DNA of 64,000 bases from Piromyces finnis (GCA_002104945.1 MCFH01000060.1:124001-188000), one strand, 5' to 3'; positions 44,231-57,502 are shown, counted from the stretch's first letter. Notes: generated by a model from the letters alone, not told the origin. A program made the numbers and translations.

Positions 44231-44959
44231 TGTAAAGATATAAAATATATCTTTAAATTATCTAATAATTAATTAATAATTGTTAAATAATAGTCTTGAT
44301 ATTTTAATGAAAGTTTATTTATAAAATTTATTATATAAATTTCATGGAATAATTAAATAAAGATTAATTTTAAAATATCAAAGTTAGAAATGAAATTTGG
44401 ATATTTTAAATATTCAAATTAAATCTTAAAAAGTTTTTATTTAATTAAAATTAGTTTAATAACTTTAGCGTAGTTTTAAATTAGCATTTTTAATAATAAT
44501 TATATTATAAATAGTATTATTAATATTAAAATAATATATAGATAATACATGGACTGTATTCAATTTGTAGTTTACTCAAATTGAATCAAATGTGTATTTA
44601 ATTAGTTTCAGTTTAGTTTTATTATTTTATTATTTATTTAAATTTGTATTAAATTAGTTTTGTTTATTTTATATTAAATATATGTATAATTGAATGAAAA
44701 ATATATATAATGAATGTAAATGAAAAATCATATAAATACATGTATTTTTTCCAAATTTTAAATAAACGTAGTTGTTATTGACTATTATATAGTTAATAAC
44801 TTTTTTAAAGAGAAATATAAATTGAAAATTTTATTTATTAATTTTAGTGCTAATTTTTTATAATTTTTGTGTTTTATTGTAAAAATAATATGTTTTTAAT
44901 ATTATTATTTTACATATAATTTAATTACTAAGAAAGGTAATTGTTACACAACCTTTACA
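44231..44959. repeat. Diverged solo LTR H3
   Basis: 729 bp, TGTAAAGATATAAA...ACCTTTACA, aligns along its length with LTRs H1/H2 but with many substitutions and gaps; an older copy. Confidence 0.75.
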
Positions 44960-44976
44960 TAAAAATTAACCTTTTT

Positions 44977-45441
44977 GACTAAAAAAGGACATAATTAATA
45001 GGATAATATAAATTTATTATATGCTATACTATTAGTTAATATATAAAATCAAAAACACTACATGTAAAGTAAATTAAAAATTTATTAAATATAAAATAAA
45101 AATTTATTTGTTCTAATATTAATAGATTCATAATATATATTAATGATTTAATTAATATACGTTGCAATGAATGATCCATATATTATGAATGGAATTAATT
45201 TAAAATTTTAACTATCCAAAATCATTAAATTTGAAATAATGAATAATGGATAGTTTCAAAAAGTACGCAGTTTTTAGAAAAATTTACTAAAAATTGAATC
45301 ATAAAAAAAAATATAAAAAATAAAAATAAAAATTATTAAAAAAAATATAAACAATAAAAATAAAAATTATTAAAAATATATATATATAAATAACGAAAAC
45401 ATTACTATTTAAAATTATGATATCTTATTTGAACCGTAACA
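44977..45441. repeat. Truncated LTR related to LTR A, inverted
   Basis: Reads as the reverse complement of the LTR A start (ends TATTTGAACCGTAACA) and of its inner part (AAAAAAGGACATAATTAAT); the other third is missing. Confidence 0.65.
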
Positions 45442-45492
45442 ACAATTTCTTTGAAAAAGTACAAAACCTTTATATGTTATAATGCCCTCCTT

Positions 45493-45947
45493 CTAATGGC
45501 GGATTCCAGACGACATTGAATATAGTTTGTCTGGAAACTTTTTGTGGAAAGCTTTCAGTAACTCGGGGGCATGTATGTCTTCTACGTTTTCACATGAACG
45601 ATCTTCAGCAGAATATCCTTTCCAATCAACAAGATACTGAAGTACTCCGTTGTTAATTCTAGAATCCAATATTTCGTTTACTTCATACTCAAGGTCATCG
45701 TTTACTAAAATGGGAGGCGGCTTTTTAGATGTTTCAGTTTTCAAAGGTATTCTTAATATAGGGCTTGAGATTAGATATATGGAAAATGGGGTGTCTTCGG
45801 TCTCGTTTGGATAGTTTTAACTTGAAATTTTGGTTTTCCAAGCATTCAATAATTTTATATGGTCCTGGTTTTCTAGGGTCTAATTTCTTCACATTTGTTT
45901 TTCCTTTGGGGTAGAGTAACCATATTTTGTCACCTATATTTTTCAGT
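45493..45947 (-). pseudogene. Ty3 integrase tail and chromodomain fragment
   Basis: Begins abruptly near 45947 within an integrase tail (VGDK-like GDKIWLLYPKGK, RKPGPYKIIE, HPIFHISNLKPY), shifts frame once near 45740, then a chromodomain (LEYEVNEILDSR, LQYLVDWKGYS) and a stop at 45493. It resembles element E but is a different family. No reverse transcriptase, first LTR or start. It is joined directly to a PI-PLC fragment on its 5' side. Confidence 0.8.
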
Positions 45948-45949
45948 AC

Positions 45950-46384
45950 CATATAAATTATAAGCATCTTGAACCATATAATTACGTGCTAAAGGTTCAT
46001 ATTTATTAGTATTATTACTGTAGGCTAAATAATTAAATGATTCATTTTTAGGACAACATTTACTATCTTTCTGTTTATTATTATAAACACGACATACACC
46101 CATATCTTCTACTGGGATTTTAAGTCCCAAATATTTTTCATATTTTTCACGTGTAAGAATAATAATTTTTCCTCTTACATCACCAAGTTTTGGCATAAAA
46201 TTATCAATATAAAAATAATCTCTATATTTATCAATACATAATTTAACTTTTTCTTTTATTATATTATAATCATCATCTTTCCCAATCTTACCTGGTACAG
46301 CATCACAGTTTAAATGTATAATAACAGTTTCTGTTGGATGTTTACAATCAAAATCAAAATAAAAAAACTTAATCTTACAGTTTT
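45950..46384 (-). pseudogene. PI-PLC X-domain fragment (phosphatidylinositol phospholipase C)
   Basis: About 145 codons without a stop on the minus strand, with the PI-PLC X-domain landmarks: HPTETVIIHL, then PKLGDVRGKIIIL, then NYMVQDAYNL. Such enzymes cleave phosphatidylinositol to diacylglycerol and cyclic inositol phosphate. The N-terminal catalytic half lies beyond 46384, where the frame closes (an intron boundary cannot be excluded), and the C-terminus is replaced by the Ty3 scrap at about 45948. A broken host gene; the only trace of a non-element gene besides tRNA and GH43. Confidence 0.75.
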
Positions 46385-47640
46385 AATACAGTAGAAGTAT
46401 TAAAAATATGAGCATTAATATTAAGTAATTACTGGTGAAGTTCGTTCAGATATTCTAACCTTACATTCACAATTTAAGTGGAATCTATAATTATTATTAT
46501 TATTGTTCTTCCTAATTACGTGAAGTTCGAAGGCTAGACTATTTTTCCAATTTGCTGGTAAATTAGACGCAATTATTTAATATTTATTCTTAAATAATTT
46601 GTTATCCATTAATATATATTTTTATATTAATAACATTATTTTATGTAAATATAGATTTAATTTAGAATGCATTAATTTATATTTACACGTGTCATTTGTT
46701 CTGATACAGGTTGATTTTATGTGGAAAGAATTTAACTTTAATACTATATGTTTTATTAATAACTTTATTTATTACGTTTCAATATTACTATTCTGTCTAA
46801 ATACTATAACGTTAATTCTATCGTTCTTAATTATATAAACTTTACTAAAAACAAGAAGCCTCTTTAATAATAATTATTCCCTAGTCTATTTATACAAATG
46901 AGGCTTACTTAATAACTAATTGTCCAATGATAATGCTAGAATTATATGGATTATACCTCCACATTATTCTTTTTACATTACATATTTTACATTAGTCATA
47001 TATTTGTATTATATTCTTATACATTATAGAAATAATTATAATAAAACTTTATAAATTTAATATTAGGAAAAATATACTAATATAATAAGTCACATATTAT
47101 TTTTATATCAATTTATAAAAATTCATTTTTTATTTTCATTTAATAATATCTTTTATTTAATAAATAAATAATAAATATATAATAAATATAAACATTTTTA
47201 CTGAATTGTATATGAATTAACCTTTTTTTTTTAACATTGCATACACATTAAACACATATATTTATTATTTACACAACATATTATTATTATATTAATTTTT
47301 TAATATTAAATTTTATATAGTTTTATAGATTTATATATTATTTACACTTTGTTAAAATAAGAATCTATTTTAATAATAAATACTCTATAGATTATATCTT
47401 CATTATTTAATTACTATTTATTATTATATAAATGGGGAATTATATTATATAAATACATTATCATTACATATTTTTACATTAATTTTACATTATACTACAT
47501 TAATCTACATTACATTATAATACATTACAGAAATAATAATGCCAAAACTAATCGTTTGATGTTTATAGAAAAGAAATAAAATTGTTAATAAAAAATCTAA
47601 TTCTTTCTTAAATACAGTATAATAATAAAATAATAGTAGA

Positions 47641-47703
47641 TTGTTATTAATAAAGTTTTAATATTAAACTCCCATTTTAATATTAAAACTTTATTAATAA
47701 CAA
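47641..47703. repeat. Perfect 28-bp inverted repeat with 7-nt loop
   Basis: Arms 47641-47668 and 47676-47703 are exact reverse complements; loop CTCCCAT. Confidence 0.9.
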
Positions 47704-48460
47704 ACAAAATTTTAATATAAATAAATTAATAAAATTATTCATTATTAACGTGACTTGATTTAATGAATGATAAATATCATGAGATATAATAGATTTATGT
47801 AATATCTTTTAGTTTATATTTATATAATATTTTGATATCACTTTTTGTTCTATAATTATTACTAACAGTATTCAGTCATGTTATTAGTAATTGATATATA
47901 GCTTTTTCTTATTTATATAATGTATACCTTGTAGTTTTGTAATAATAAAAATGACAAAATGATTATTATCAATATTGAAAATAAGCAACATAGTAAAAAT
48001 CAAAAATCATATGATTTAATAAGCCACATCAATAAAATTAATAAAATTTAATAAAAATTAAAATGGAAATTAATAAATTTATGTATTAATGAGAATAACA
48101 ATAATACAATAGTATAAAGAAGTTTTATAATAATTAAAGTTATTAATCTATTTGTTTATGACCCAAATCCATATTTATAATAAATATTTAATACAAACAG
48201 AATGATTAATTTTATGAAATAAAAATTTTAGTAGGAAAAAATAACATAGAAACAAAACTTTATTTTTTATTGTTGTTGGAAAAAGGAAAATTGATCATCT
48301 ATTGTTAATTAATGATTAATAAAATATTAGAAAAGATAATGTTAAAGATCACTTTGTCATTTCTAATCTTATATAATACAAAAATGGAGATTTACAAAGC
48401 TTTTCATTTATTTATTATATATTTTAAATTTAATTAATATTTTAAGTTAATCCTATTTTA

Positions 48461-48570
48461 ATAATATTTTGAATAATAGCTTAATATTCTGAATAGTAGT
48501 TTAATAATAATACTTTGAATAATAGCTTAATATTCTGAATAGTAGTTTAATAATAATATTTTGAGTAGTT
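48461..48570 (+). repeat. 46-bp tandem repeat
   Basis: The unit with GAATAATAGCTTAATATTCT occurs at 48471 and 48517, with a partial third unit. Confidence 0.8.
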
Positions 48571-48579
48571 TAATATTAA

Positions 48580-48689
48580 ATCTACGTAAAAAACATAGTT
48601 TAAAAGAAAACATTAATAATAAAATGATATATAATAATTTAAGTTTCTATTATTAATTTTTTCTTTTAAACTATGTTTTTACATAGATT
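48580..48689. repeat. 42-bp near-perfect inverted repeat
   Basis: Arms 48580-48621 and 48648-48689 around a 26-nt loop; the inner block AACATAGTTTAAAAGAAAA is exact, with three or four small differences elsewhere. Confidence 0.85.
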
Positions 48690-49555
48690 TATGATATTTT
48701 TTTAAAAAAAATAGTGATTTTACATAAATTTATAAATTCATATGTTTATTTATATATTCATTTTATTTTATGTGGCTTGTAATAATCATGACTTTTATGA
48801 ATTAATTTATTTTATATCCATAAATACTATTAATTTCCAAAGTTTATTTTTATTAATTAATTATGTTATTGTCCTAGTTTAAATTAAGGAAAATTAAAAT
48901 ATTATCACTTTATAAAAAAAAAAAAAGGCATCCTTTATATTAATTAAAATGTGAAGAATAGAAAAAAGGTGAATAAATATATAATAAGATTGTTAATAAA
49001 ATGAACTACAAATCATACGCTAATGATGTAAATAAATTAAAATTAAAATTATTCAAAAAACTATTTACTTTTTAATAAAAATAAATTAAAGAGACTAAAT
49101 ATTAAAATTAAATATTAAAATTTTATATATAATTGAATTTTATATTAAAATCACTTTATTTCATAAGGAATGGTGAATTTATTATGTTCTACCTTACAAT
49201 ATAAATATGAAATAATAATAATAATAATAAAAAAAAAGAATATAAATATTCTGGTGAATTTCCTAAATTTATATCTTTAAAATAAAACTATTTAATATAT
49301 AAATATTAAATATTTTATTAATAAGTTATTCAAAAAATAAAAAAAAAAAATTATTTATTGAATAAGTAAAAGTTAGTTTATAGAATTAAAAAAAAAAAAA
49401 AAACTAACCATAGAATAATAATAAAAAAAATATTAAAAATTCTTGATGAATATTTAATTATCATAAAAATAGTAAAATTAATTAAAAAAGAAAAAAAATA
49501 AAAAGAAAAATATTAAAAAATAAATAATAAAAATATATAAATACAAAATATAAAA

Positions 49556-51658
49556 ATGAAATCTTTCATATTCTTATTATTTGTCACTGTTTTCAGTGCT
49601 TTTGCTAGCGCTGCTGAAAGTGATTTCAATGGTATTAGAACTGCAAAGTCATACAAAGATATCAAGAATCACAACCCAGTCAACACTCTTAAATTCAGTG
49701 CTGATCCAGGTGTAATGGTTTATGATGGTAGAGTTTACGTTTATGCTACTGATGATGGTCATGTTGATCAATTAGGTAACAACCCAGAAACTAACACTTA
49801 TGGACAAATTAACACCATTAATGTTATGTCTTCTGATGATTTAGTTAACTGGATTGACCATGGTTCCATTCCAGCAGCAGGTAGAAATGGAGCAGCTAAG
49901 TGGGCTAACAACTCATGGGCACCAACCGCAGCTCACAAAAAGATTAATGGTAAGGAAAAGTTCTTCCTTTACTTTGCTAACAGTGGTAATGGTATTGGTG
50001 TTTTAAGTAGTGATTCACCAACCGGTCCATTTACCGATCCACTTGGTGGACCAATTATTTCACGTAGTCTTCCAAACTGTAATAACATTGTTTGGTTATT
50101 TGATCCAGCTGTTTTTGTTGATGATGATGGTACAGGTTACATTTACTTTGGAGGAGGTGTTCCAGAAGGACAATCTAGCAATCCAAAGACAGTCCGTGCT
50201 GCCAAGTTAAGTGATGATATGATTAGAATTTCCGGTACTCCACAAACCATTGATGCTCCATGGGTCTTTGAAGATTCAGGTATTCACAAGTATGGCGATA
50301 CTTACTTCTACTCCTACTGTACTAACTGGGATAATGGACCATACGGTAATGCCAAGATTGCCTACATGACCAGTAAGAGTCCATTAGGACCATTCACATA
50401 CCAAGGTACTCTTTTCAACAACCCAGGTGAATTCTTTGGTACTACTGGTAACAATCACCACACTATTATTGAATTCAAGGGTAAATGGTACATCTTCTAC
50501 CATGCTGAATGGCTCAATCGTCAAGTTTACGGAACTCAAAAGGGATACCGTACCACTCATGTTGATGAACTTCCATTCTCCAATGGTCGTTACGGTAATG
50601 CTAAGGGCAGTCTTACAGGTGTCAATCAATTATTCAAGGTTAATGCTTACAACACTAACTACGCTTCAATGATGGCTTGGCAAGCTGGTGTTTCAGTTAA
50701 TGGTTTAGGACACACCACTGTTTCTTACAACAGAGGTGATTGGACTGGTGTTTCTAACGTTGACTTTGGAGACAGTGCCACTTCCGTAAAGATATCCGCC
50801 GCTTCCAGCAATGGAGCCACCATTAGAATTACTTCAGGCAGTGAAAATGGTGATGTTATTGGATACGTTACTATTCCAGCTACAGGTGGTGATAAGAACT
50901 TCAAGACCGTTACAGCTAATGTTAAGGCTTCTGGTACTAAGAACATCTTCTTTGTTGCCTCTGGTGATGTTACTATTGATACCTGGCAATTCATTGGATC
51001 AGGTAAGGGATCCAACGAACCAATTGAATTTGGAGATGGTGAACTTCCATCAAGCAAGCCAGTTGCCGTCAAGATTGAAGATGGTTGGTATTACATTAAG
51101 AACCCAGCTTCAGGTAAATACCTCCAAGTTGCTAATAACCAAGCTAAGGCTACAGCCAATATTGAAATTGGATCATCTAGTCAAGATGATGGACAAAAGT
51201 GGTTACTTACTAATGTTGGTGAAGGTTATGTTACCTTAAAGAGTGCTCTTGGCGATTTCATGATTGATGTTAGTAGTGGTGAAGACAAGAATGGAGCCAA
51301 TATTCAAATCTACACTGCCTATGGTCACGATGCTCAACAATTCATGATCTTAAAATCTAGTGTTGAAGGAGCCTACAGTATTACTTCAAGAGTTAGTTTC
51401 CAAGACAAGGGTATTGATATTGAAGGAGCTCGTACAGCTGATGGTACCAATGTTTTACAATGGACTAGTGAAGGTAGAGCTAATCAATTATGGGCTTTTG
51501 AAAAGGCTGATGATGTTAGTGAAGAAGAAGTTTGCTGGTCAGAACCATTAGGATACCCATGTTGTACTGGATGTGCCTATTCATGGTACAGTGATGATGA
51601 TGGTGAATGGGGTGTTGAAAATGATGACTGGTGTGGTATTTACAAGAGTTGCTACTAA
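49556..51658 (+). CDS. Secreted GH43 glycosidase with CBM6, ricin-type lectin domain and fungal dockerin, copy 1
   Basis: 700 residues, no intron. Signal peptide 1-20 (hydrophobic [14 protein letters not shown]). GH43 five-bladed propeller about 35-355 with the family triad: D50 in FSADPG (general base), D183 in LFDPAVF (pKa modulator) and E239 in WVFEDSG (general acid). CBM6 about 365-481 (ending TWQF), ricin-type beta-trefoil about 505-647 (QKWLL, QQFMI, QLWAF repeats), then a single fungal dockerin 660-699 with six cysteines. GH43 enzymes of this layout remove arabinose or xylose from arabinoxylan; exact specificity is not readable. The dockerin would attach it to the fungal cellulosome outside the cell. 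The start is the only ATG before the signal peptide. Codon use is much richer in G and C than the flanks. Confidence 0.95.
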   Translation: MKSFIFLLFVTVFSAFASAAESDFNGIRTAKSYKDIKNHNPVNTLKFSADPGVMVYDGRVYVYATDDGHVDQLGNNPETNTYGQINTINVMSSDDLVNWIDHGSIPAAGRNGAAKWANNSWAPTAAHKKINGKEKFFLYFANSGNGIGVLSSDSPTGPFTDPLGGPIISRSLPNCNNIVWLFDPAVFVDDDGTGYIYFGGGVPEGQSSNPKTVRAAKLSDDMIRISGTPQTIDAPWVFEDSGIHKYGDTYFYSYCTNWDNGPYGNAKIAYMTSKSPLGPFTYQGTLFNNPGEFFGTTGNNHHTIIEFKGKWYIFYHAEWLNRQVYGTQKGYRTTHVDELPFSNGRYGNAKGSLTGVNQLFKVNAYNTNYASMMAWQAGVSVNGLGHTTVSYNRGDWTGVSNVDFGDSATSVKISAASSNGATIRITSGSENGDVIGYVTIPATGGDKNFKTVTANVKASGTKNIFFVASGDVTIDTWQFIGSGKGSNEPIEFGDGELPSSKPVAVKIEDGWYYIKNPASGKYLQVANNQAKATANIEIGSSSQDDGQKWLLTNVGEGYVTLKSALGDFMIDVSSGEDKNGANIQIYTAYGHDAQQFMILKSSVEGAYSITSRVSFQDKGIDIEGARTADGTNVLQWTSEGRANQLWAFEKADDVSEEEVCWSEPLGYPCCTGCAYSWYSDDDGEWGVENDDWCGIYKSCY

Positions 51659-51800
51659 ATTATCCAAAATAAGCAACTAAAATAAATATCCAAAATAAGA
51701 ATAAAAAAAATTTTATTCATGAATAATTAAATAAATAAATATTCATTCACTAAAATTTTTGATATAAAAGAAAAATCAATATTAAAAGTTTACGAAGAAA

Positions 51801-51828
51801 AAAAAAAGGTTAAATTATAAACCTTTTT
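51801..51828 (+). other. 3' UTR hairpin of GH43 copy 1
   Basis: AAAAAAGGTT/AACCTTTTTT stem with an 8-nt AT loop, 143 nt after the stop; conserved in copy 2 at 57646-57673. Might help 3' end formation; role not established. Confidence 0.5.
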
Positions 51829-51870
51829 TAATCGTATTTAATATTATAAAATATTTATATATATATATTA

Positions 51871-54800
51871 AAATATTAACAAAAATAATAATTTCTTTTA
51901 TTATTAAACAATATAGAAAAATTTTAATAACCTTTTTTTTTCTATATATTATATTATAGAGCTGTGATAAAAAGGAATAAATATGTAAATTTTTTTTTTT
52001 CACTAAAATCAAAAATTAAAAAGAAATTATTAATGTAAAAATGTATAAAAAAAACATGTAGAAAAAAAATAAAATAATAATAAATAAATTAAAAATTAAA
52101 AAAAAAAAGAAAAAACTTTATAATACTCTACACCCTAATAAGTTAATTATTTACTATGTTTAACCAGTATATTAATATTATTAGTAATTAAATAAACTTC
52201 TTTATTAATATTATTAATTCAAAATTTTGTTAAACACACTCGTATGTATATTGTGATAAAGTAAAACAATAAGTAAAATTTATGAAAAAGAAATAAAGAA
52301 TATTAACAAAAATTTTAGATTAATTATAAAACTTTGAAAATATATTATTTTTAAGGATGCTTTGGTTAGTGGACCTTCAGATGATAATACTACTATTAGT
52401 CATGTAAGATTAACCCGTTCAGTTATTATTATATTTATTTTATTTAAAACTTATATTGGTTTTTATTGTTATACTATAAATATATGAAAAAAATAGAATA
52501 AAAAAAAACAAAGAGAGAGAGAGAGAAGAAAATAAAATATATAATTATTATAATATTTAATTATTATTGTAATACTAATTAAGAATGTTTAAATAACAAG
52601 TATTTTAATAGTTATTGTATACTTGATATTATTTAGGCATTTTGATTTTTTTTTTTTATAATATATATAAATTTAATTAGATTAAAAATATTTGTACTTT
52701 ATTTTTAAAAAAAAAAAGAAAAAAGAAAACACTTTTGAGATGTACCTCTATAAATTTAATTATTGATTAATAGTTAGATTTTTGTTTTTGAAAAGGTTAC
52801 TTAACCATTTGTAATATTGAGCAAATAAATAGAACAAGTACACAAAAGTTTTAAATATATTGAAAAAATTAAAATAAAGGATTAGGCCAATGGTATAAAG
52901 CAAACATAATTAAATTATCATAATTTTACTAGAAGCCAGATCAACAAACTTTATAATGTATGTAAGGAAAATAATGGGAAATATCAATAATTAAAAGAAG
53001 AAAAAAAAAGAAAAGAAAATAAATACTGATGAAATGATGTTGATATTAATAATAATAATAAAAGAAAGTAATATTGAAATATTATAATATAATAATATAA
53101 TATATATGGCAATTAAAAGTATGTAACTAATTTATATATAAACATTACTTTAAAATTTATAATTTCAATTTCAAAAGGTAATTATGATTATTAAAATTGC
53201 TTTTATTTTATCTATTCAAAAAAAAAAAAAGTAAAAGAAAATGAAAATGAAAAGCAAATAAACTTATTATATGAATTAATAATAATACATTTTATTGAAA
53301 ATATGATGACTTTAATAAAATTTACAGAATAGACAATAAAATGACTTATAATAACAATAAAATTTTATGTAAGAATGCTTTTGTGTAATTAATGGTAATT
53401 GATATATCAAATGTAGTAATTATTCTACTTTTACCAAAGTGTTTGCCTTTACTTATATTCATATACAATATTATCCTTAAAAAGTAAATCATTCATTAAT
53501 AATATTAAAGTTTTGGTAGAAAATACCGATATACCACCACCTTTTTCTATTTTTTTTTCCATTATTATTATTAGAATTATAATTAATATAATGACACATA
53601 AAAATTTAATATTTCCCTTAAGGGGACATGTACCATCATGGAAATAAAGAAATTAAAAAGTAATTTAAATTTTAACAATTGAATTATTAAAATTTGGATA
53701 ATAAATTGTCGCTAATATATTCATAATATATTCATAATTCAATTAAATATAAATAATTAATAACAAAATTTTATATTCAACTTTAAAAATTATTTAATTT
53801 ATTATTCATCATTTTAATATAATTTTAAGTTTATATCCTATTTATTAATTAATAAAATTAAATAATAAATAAACTTTTAAATAAATTAAAATTTTTAATA
53901 AATTCATGAATAAGAAAAAATTACACAAAAAAATAATAAAAAAAGCGGTTATAAAATATTCAACATTTTAGAAAGCGTTAGTGTTTGCATAGTTACAATA
54001 AATTTCCCAAAAAAAAAAAGAGAAACCCAATTCTTTAAGTTTATAAATTCCTTTTTTTTTTATAAAATAAATTTATGTATTTAATAGTAATAATAAATAC
54101 GAAATAGGTTTTCTTTATTATAAAATTTAATAAAGAATATTAATTATTAATTATTACTATTTAATGTTCTAATGTTCTGTACTAATTAGGAAGGATTAAC
54201 CATCAGTATCATCTCATCAACAAGAAATAAAATCATATTTCATAATATTATCCATATTAAAATATTACTCATCTTTTTTTAATAAAAATAAAAAGATTCA
54301 ATAAACGATATAATAGTAAAAAAACAACATGGGAAATAACTTTATTTCCAATAATTGTCAAAAAAAGGAAAATTGATCATCTATTTTTAATAAAACGATA
54401 AATCATTTTAATTTATTAAAATATTGATATGAAATATAAAATGAGGATGATAAACTTTATTTAATATAAAATAAAAATGACAAATTTTAAAAGTAATAAA
54501 ATTAATAATATAAAGTTATAGTATAGTTTATTGAATTTTAAAGTTTTCTTTTTTTTACCACAATAAAATTATATAAACTTTTACAATATTACTATTCGTA
54601 TGAATTATGAATTTTACAAATATTTTTAATCATTATTATTGAATATATTTATTTTTTTTTAATTCAACTATTTTTTATTTTATTTTATTAAATAACAATA
54701 TCTACAATAGTTTCTTAATAGAAATATATTAAATTAATTAAATTGTATATATTATATAATATAAAATTAATTATTTAATAAGTACAAGTTATATTGTTTA

Positions 54801-55084
54801 TATATAAAAAAGATGAGAAAATATAAATTTATTAATTAATAAATATTTATCATCAGTTTATTAATTAAAAAATAAATTAAACTGAATATACATCAATAAT
54901 TTAATTTAAAATAAATTAATTAAAATAAAAGATTTATCCTCTAATAATTAATTAGATAGACCAATAGAAAAATGTTAAAGATTAATTTATTTTTGATTAT
55001 TCTCATTTTTTGTCAAATGAAAAATGGTAAAACCTTATTAAATAGAAAATATCATTTTTTTAATAACTTGGTAAATAAAAAAAA
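51871..55084. other. AT-rich intergenic region between the GH43 copies
   Basis: No coding sequence, RNA gene or recognisable element. Slightly less AT-rich short stretches at 52355-52430 and 53615-53645 have no readable frame. The part from about 54330 is distantly similar to the region upstream of copy 1. Confidence 0.5.
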
Positions 55085-55399
55085 AAGAATATAAATATTC
55101 TGGTGAATTTCCATTTTTTTTTTTCTTTAAGATAAAATTATTTAATATATATAAATTTGAAATATTAAATATTTTATTAATAAATTATTCAAAAAATAAA
55201 AAAAAAAATTATTTATTGAATAAGTAAAAGTTAGTTTATAGAATAAAAAAAAAAAAAAAACTAACCATAGAATAGGTAATTACATAAAAAAAAATTATTA
55301 AAAATTCTTGATGAATATTTAATAATAAAAGAAAGAATAATAAATAATACTTAATTTTGCTTTAGTCAAAAAAAAAATATATAAATATAAAATATAAAA

Positions 55400-57502
55400 A
55401 TGAAATCTTTCATATTCTTATTATTTGTCACTGTTTTCAGTGCTTTTGCTAGCGCTGCTGAAAGTGATTTCAATGGTATTAGAACTGCAAAGTCATACAA
55501 AGATATCAAGAATCACAACCCAGTCAACACTCTTAAATTCAGTGCTGATCCAGGTGTAATGGTTTATGATGGTAGAGTTTACGTTTATGCTACTGATGAT
55601 GGTCATGTTGATCAATTAGGTAACAACCCAGAAACTAACACTTATGGACAAATTAACACCATTAATGTTATGTCTTCTGATGATTTAGTTAACTGGATTG
55701 ACCATGGTTCCATTCCAGCAGCAGGTAGAAATGGAGCAGCTAAGTGGGCTAACAACTCATGGGCACCAACCGCAGCTCACAAAAAGATTAATGGTAAGGA
55801 AAAGTTCTTCCTTTACTTTGCTAACAGTGGTAATGGTATTGGTGTTTTAAGTAGTGATTCACCAACCGGTCCATTTACCGATCCACTTGGTGGACCAATT
55901 ATTTCACGTAGTCTTCCAAACTGTAATAACATTGTTTGGTTATTTGATCCAGCTGTTTTTGTTGATGATGATGGTACAGGTTACATTTACTTTGGAGGAG
56001 GTGTTCCAGAAGGACAATCTAGCAATCCAAAGACAGTCCGTGCTGCCAAGTTAAGTGATGATATGATTAGAATTTCCGGTACTCCACAAACCATTGATGC
56101 TCCATGGGTCTTTGAAGATTCAGGTATTCACAAGTATGGCGATACTTACTTCTACTCCTACTGTACTAACTGGGATAATGGACCATACGGTAATGCCAAG
56201 ATTGCCTACATGACCAGTAAGAGTCCATTAGGACCATTCACATACCAAGGTACTCTTTTCAACAACCCAGGTGAATTCTTTGGTACTACTGGTAACAATC
56301 ACCACACTATTATTGAATTCAAGGGTAAATGGTACATCTTCTACCATGCTGAATGGCTCAATCGTCAAGTTTACGGAACTCAAAAGGGATACCGTACCAC
56401 TCATGTTGATGAACTTCCATTCTCCAATGGTCGTTACGGTAATGCTAAGGGCAGTCTTACAGGTGTCAATCAATTATTCAAGGTTAATGCTTACAACACT
56501 AACTACGCTTCAATGATGGCTTGGCAAGCTGGTGTTTCAGTTAATGGTTTAGGACACACCACTGTTTCTTACAACAGAGGTGATTGGACTGGTGTTTCTA
56601 ACGTTGACTTTGGAGACAGTGCCACTTCCGTAAAGATATCCGCCGCTTCCAGCAATGGAGCCACCATTAGAATTACTTCAGGCAGTGAAAATGGTGATGT
56701 TATTGGATACGTTACTATTCCAGCTACAGGTGGTGATAAGAACTTCAAGACCGTTACAGCTAATGTTAAGGCTTCTGGTACTAAGAACATCTTCTTTGTT
56801 GCCTCTGGTGATGTTACTATTGATACCTGGCAATTCATTGGATCAGGTAAGGGATCCAACGAACCAATTGAATTTGGAGATGGTGAACTTCCATCAAGCA
56901 AGCCAGTTGCCGTCAAGATTGAAGATGGTTGGTATTACATTAAGAACCCAGCTTCAGGTAAATACCTCCAAGTTGCTAATAACCAAGCTAAGGCTACAGC
57001 CAATATTGAAATTGGATCATCTAGTCAAGATGATGGACAAAAGTGGTTACTTACTAATGTTGGTGAAGGTTATGTTACCTTAAAGAGTGCTCTTGGCGAT
57101 TTCATGATTGATGTTAGTAGTGGTGAAGACAAGAATGGAGCCAATATTCAAATCTACACTGCCTATGGTCACGATGCTCAACAATTCATGATCTTAAAAT
57201 CTAGTGTTGAAGGAGCCTACAGTATTACTTCAAGAGTTAGTTTCCAAGACAAGGGTATTGATATTGAAGGAGCTCGTACAGCTGATGGTACCAATGTTTT
57301 ACAATGGACTAGTGAAGGTAGAGCTAATCAATTATGGGCTTTTGAAAAGGCTGATGATGTTAGTGAAGAAGAAGTTTGCTGGTCAGAACCATTAGGATAC
57401 CCATGTTGTACTGGATGTGCCTATTCATGGTACAGTGATGATGATGGTGAATGGGGTGTTGAAAATGATGACTGGTGTGGTATTTACAAGAGTTGCTACT
57501 AA
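55400..57502 (+). CDS. Secreted GH43 glycosidase with CBM6, ricin-type lectin domain and fungal dockerin, copy 2
   Basis: The protein is identical to copy 1 (700 residues, same triad D50, D183, E239, same modules). All overlapping frames on both strands are also the same in the two copies, so the DNA itself is identical over the 2103-bp coding sequence. Upstream sequence differs: copy 1 has an AATAATAAAAATATATAAATAC-like approach, copy 2 a shorter AAAAAATATATAAATATAAAA one, with larger indels beyond 100 bp, so expression could differ. The pair is a direct duplication with about 3.7 kb between the coding parts, which would raise enzyme dosage. Confidence 0.95.
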   Translation: MKSFIFLLFVTVFSAFASAAESDFNGIRTAKSYKDIKNHNPVNTLKFSADPGVMVYDGRVYVYATDDGHVDQLGNNPETNTYGQINTINVMSSDDLVNWIDHGSIPAAGRNGAAKWANNSWAPTAAHKKINGKEKFFLYFANSGNGIGVLSSDSPTGPFTDPLGGPIISRSLPNCNNIVWLFDPAVFVDDDGTGYIYFGGGVPEGQSSNPKTVRAAKLSDDMIRISGTPQTIDAPWVFEDSGIHKYGDTYFYSYCTNWDNGPYGNAKIAYMTSKSPLGPFTYQGTLFNNPGEFFGTTGNNHHTIIEFKGKWYIFYHAEWLNRQVYGTQKGYRTTHVDELPFSNGRYGNAKGSLTGVNQLFKVNAYNTNYASMMAWQAGVSVNGLGHTTVSYNRGDWTGVSNVDFGDSATSVKISAASSNGATIRITSGSENGDVIGYVTIPATGGDKNFKTVTANVKASGTKNIFFVASGDVTIDTWQFIGSGKGSNEPIEFGDGELPSSKPVAVKIEDGWYYIKNPASGKYLQVANNQAKATANIEIGSSSQDDGQKWLLTNVGEGYVTLKSALGDFMIDVSSGEDKNGANIQIYTAYGHDAQQFMILKSSVEGAYSITSRVSFQDKGIDIEGARTADGTNVLQWTSEGRANQLWAFEKADDVSEEEVCWSEPLGYPCCTGCAYSWYSDDDGEWGVENDDWCGIYKSCY

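Larger units (their letters stand above)
46385..49239. other. AT-rich intergenic region upstream of GH43 copy 1
   Basis: No convincing gene; the open frame at 46599-46838 is low-complexity. It holds two strong palindromes and a tandem repeat, listed separately, and AAAAGGAAAATTGATCATCTAT near 48284, which recurs upstream of GH43 copy 2 near 54365. Confidence 0.55.
49240..51870 (+). repeat. GH43 duplication unit, copy 1
   Basis: Direct repeat of about 55085-57715, offset 5844. The coding part is identical; upstream of the ATG the copies differ by many indels. Confidence 0.9.

Noticed and set aside
44977-45441. The inverted A-like LTR as 3' LTR of the chromodomain fragment at 45493-45947
   Set aside because: Its orientation is opposite to that expected from element A, where gene order fixes the LTR sense, and A-type elements lack chromodomains.
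46599-46838. A 79-codon hydrophobic frame as a small membrane protein
   Set aside because: Phe/Ile/Asn-rich composition is what very AT-rich DNA gives by chance; no neighbour or conserved motif supports it.
49534-49543. TATATAAATA as the GH43 TATA box
   Set aside because: It ends only 12 bp before the ATG, too near to place transcription start upstream of the start codon; such motifs are frequent in this composition.
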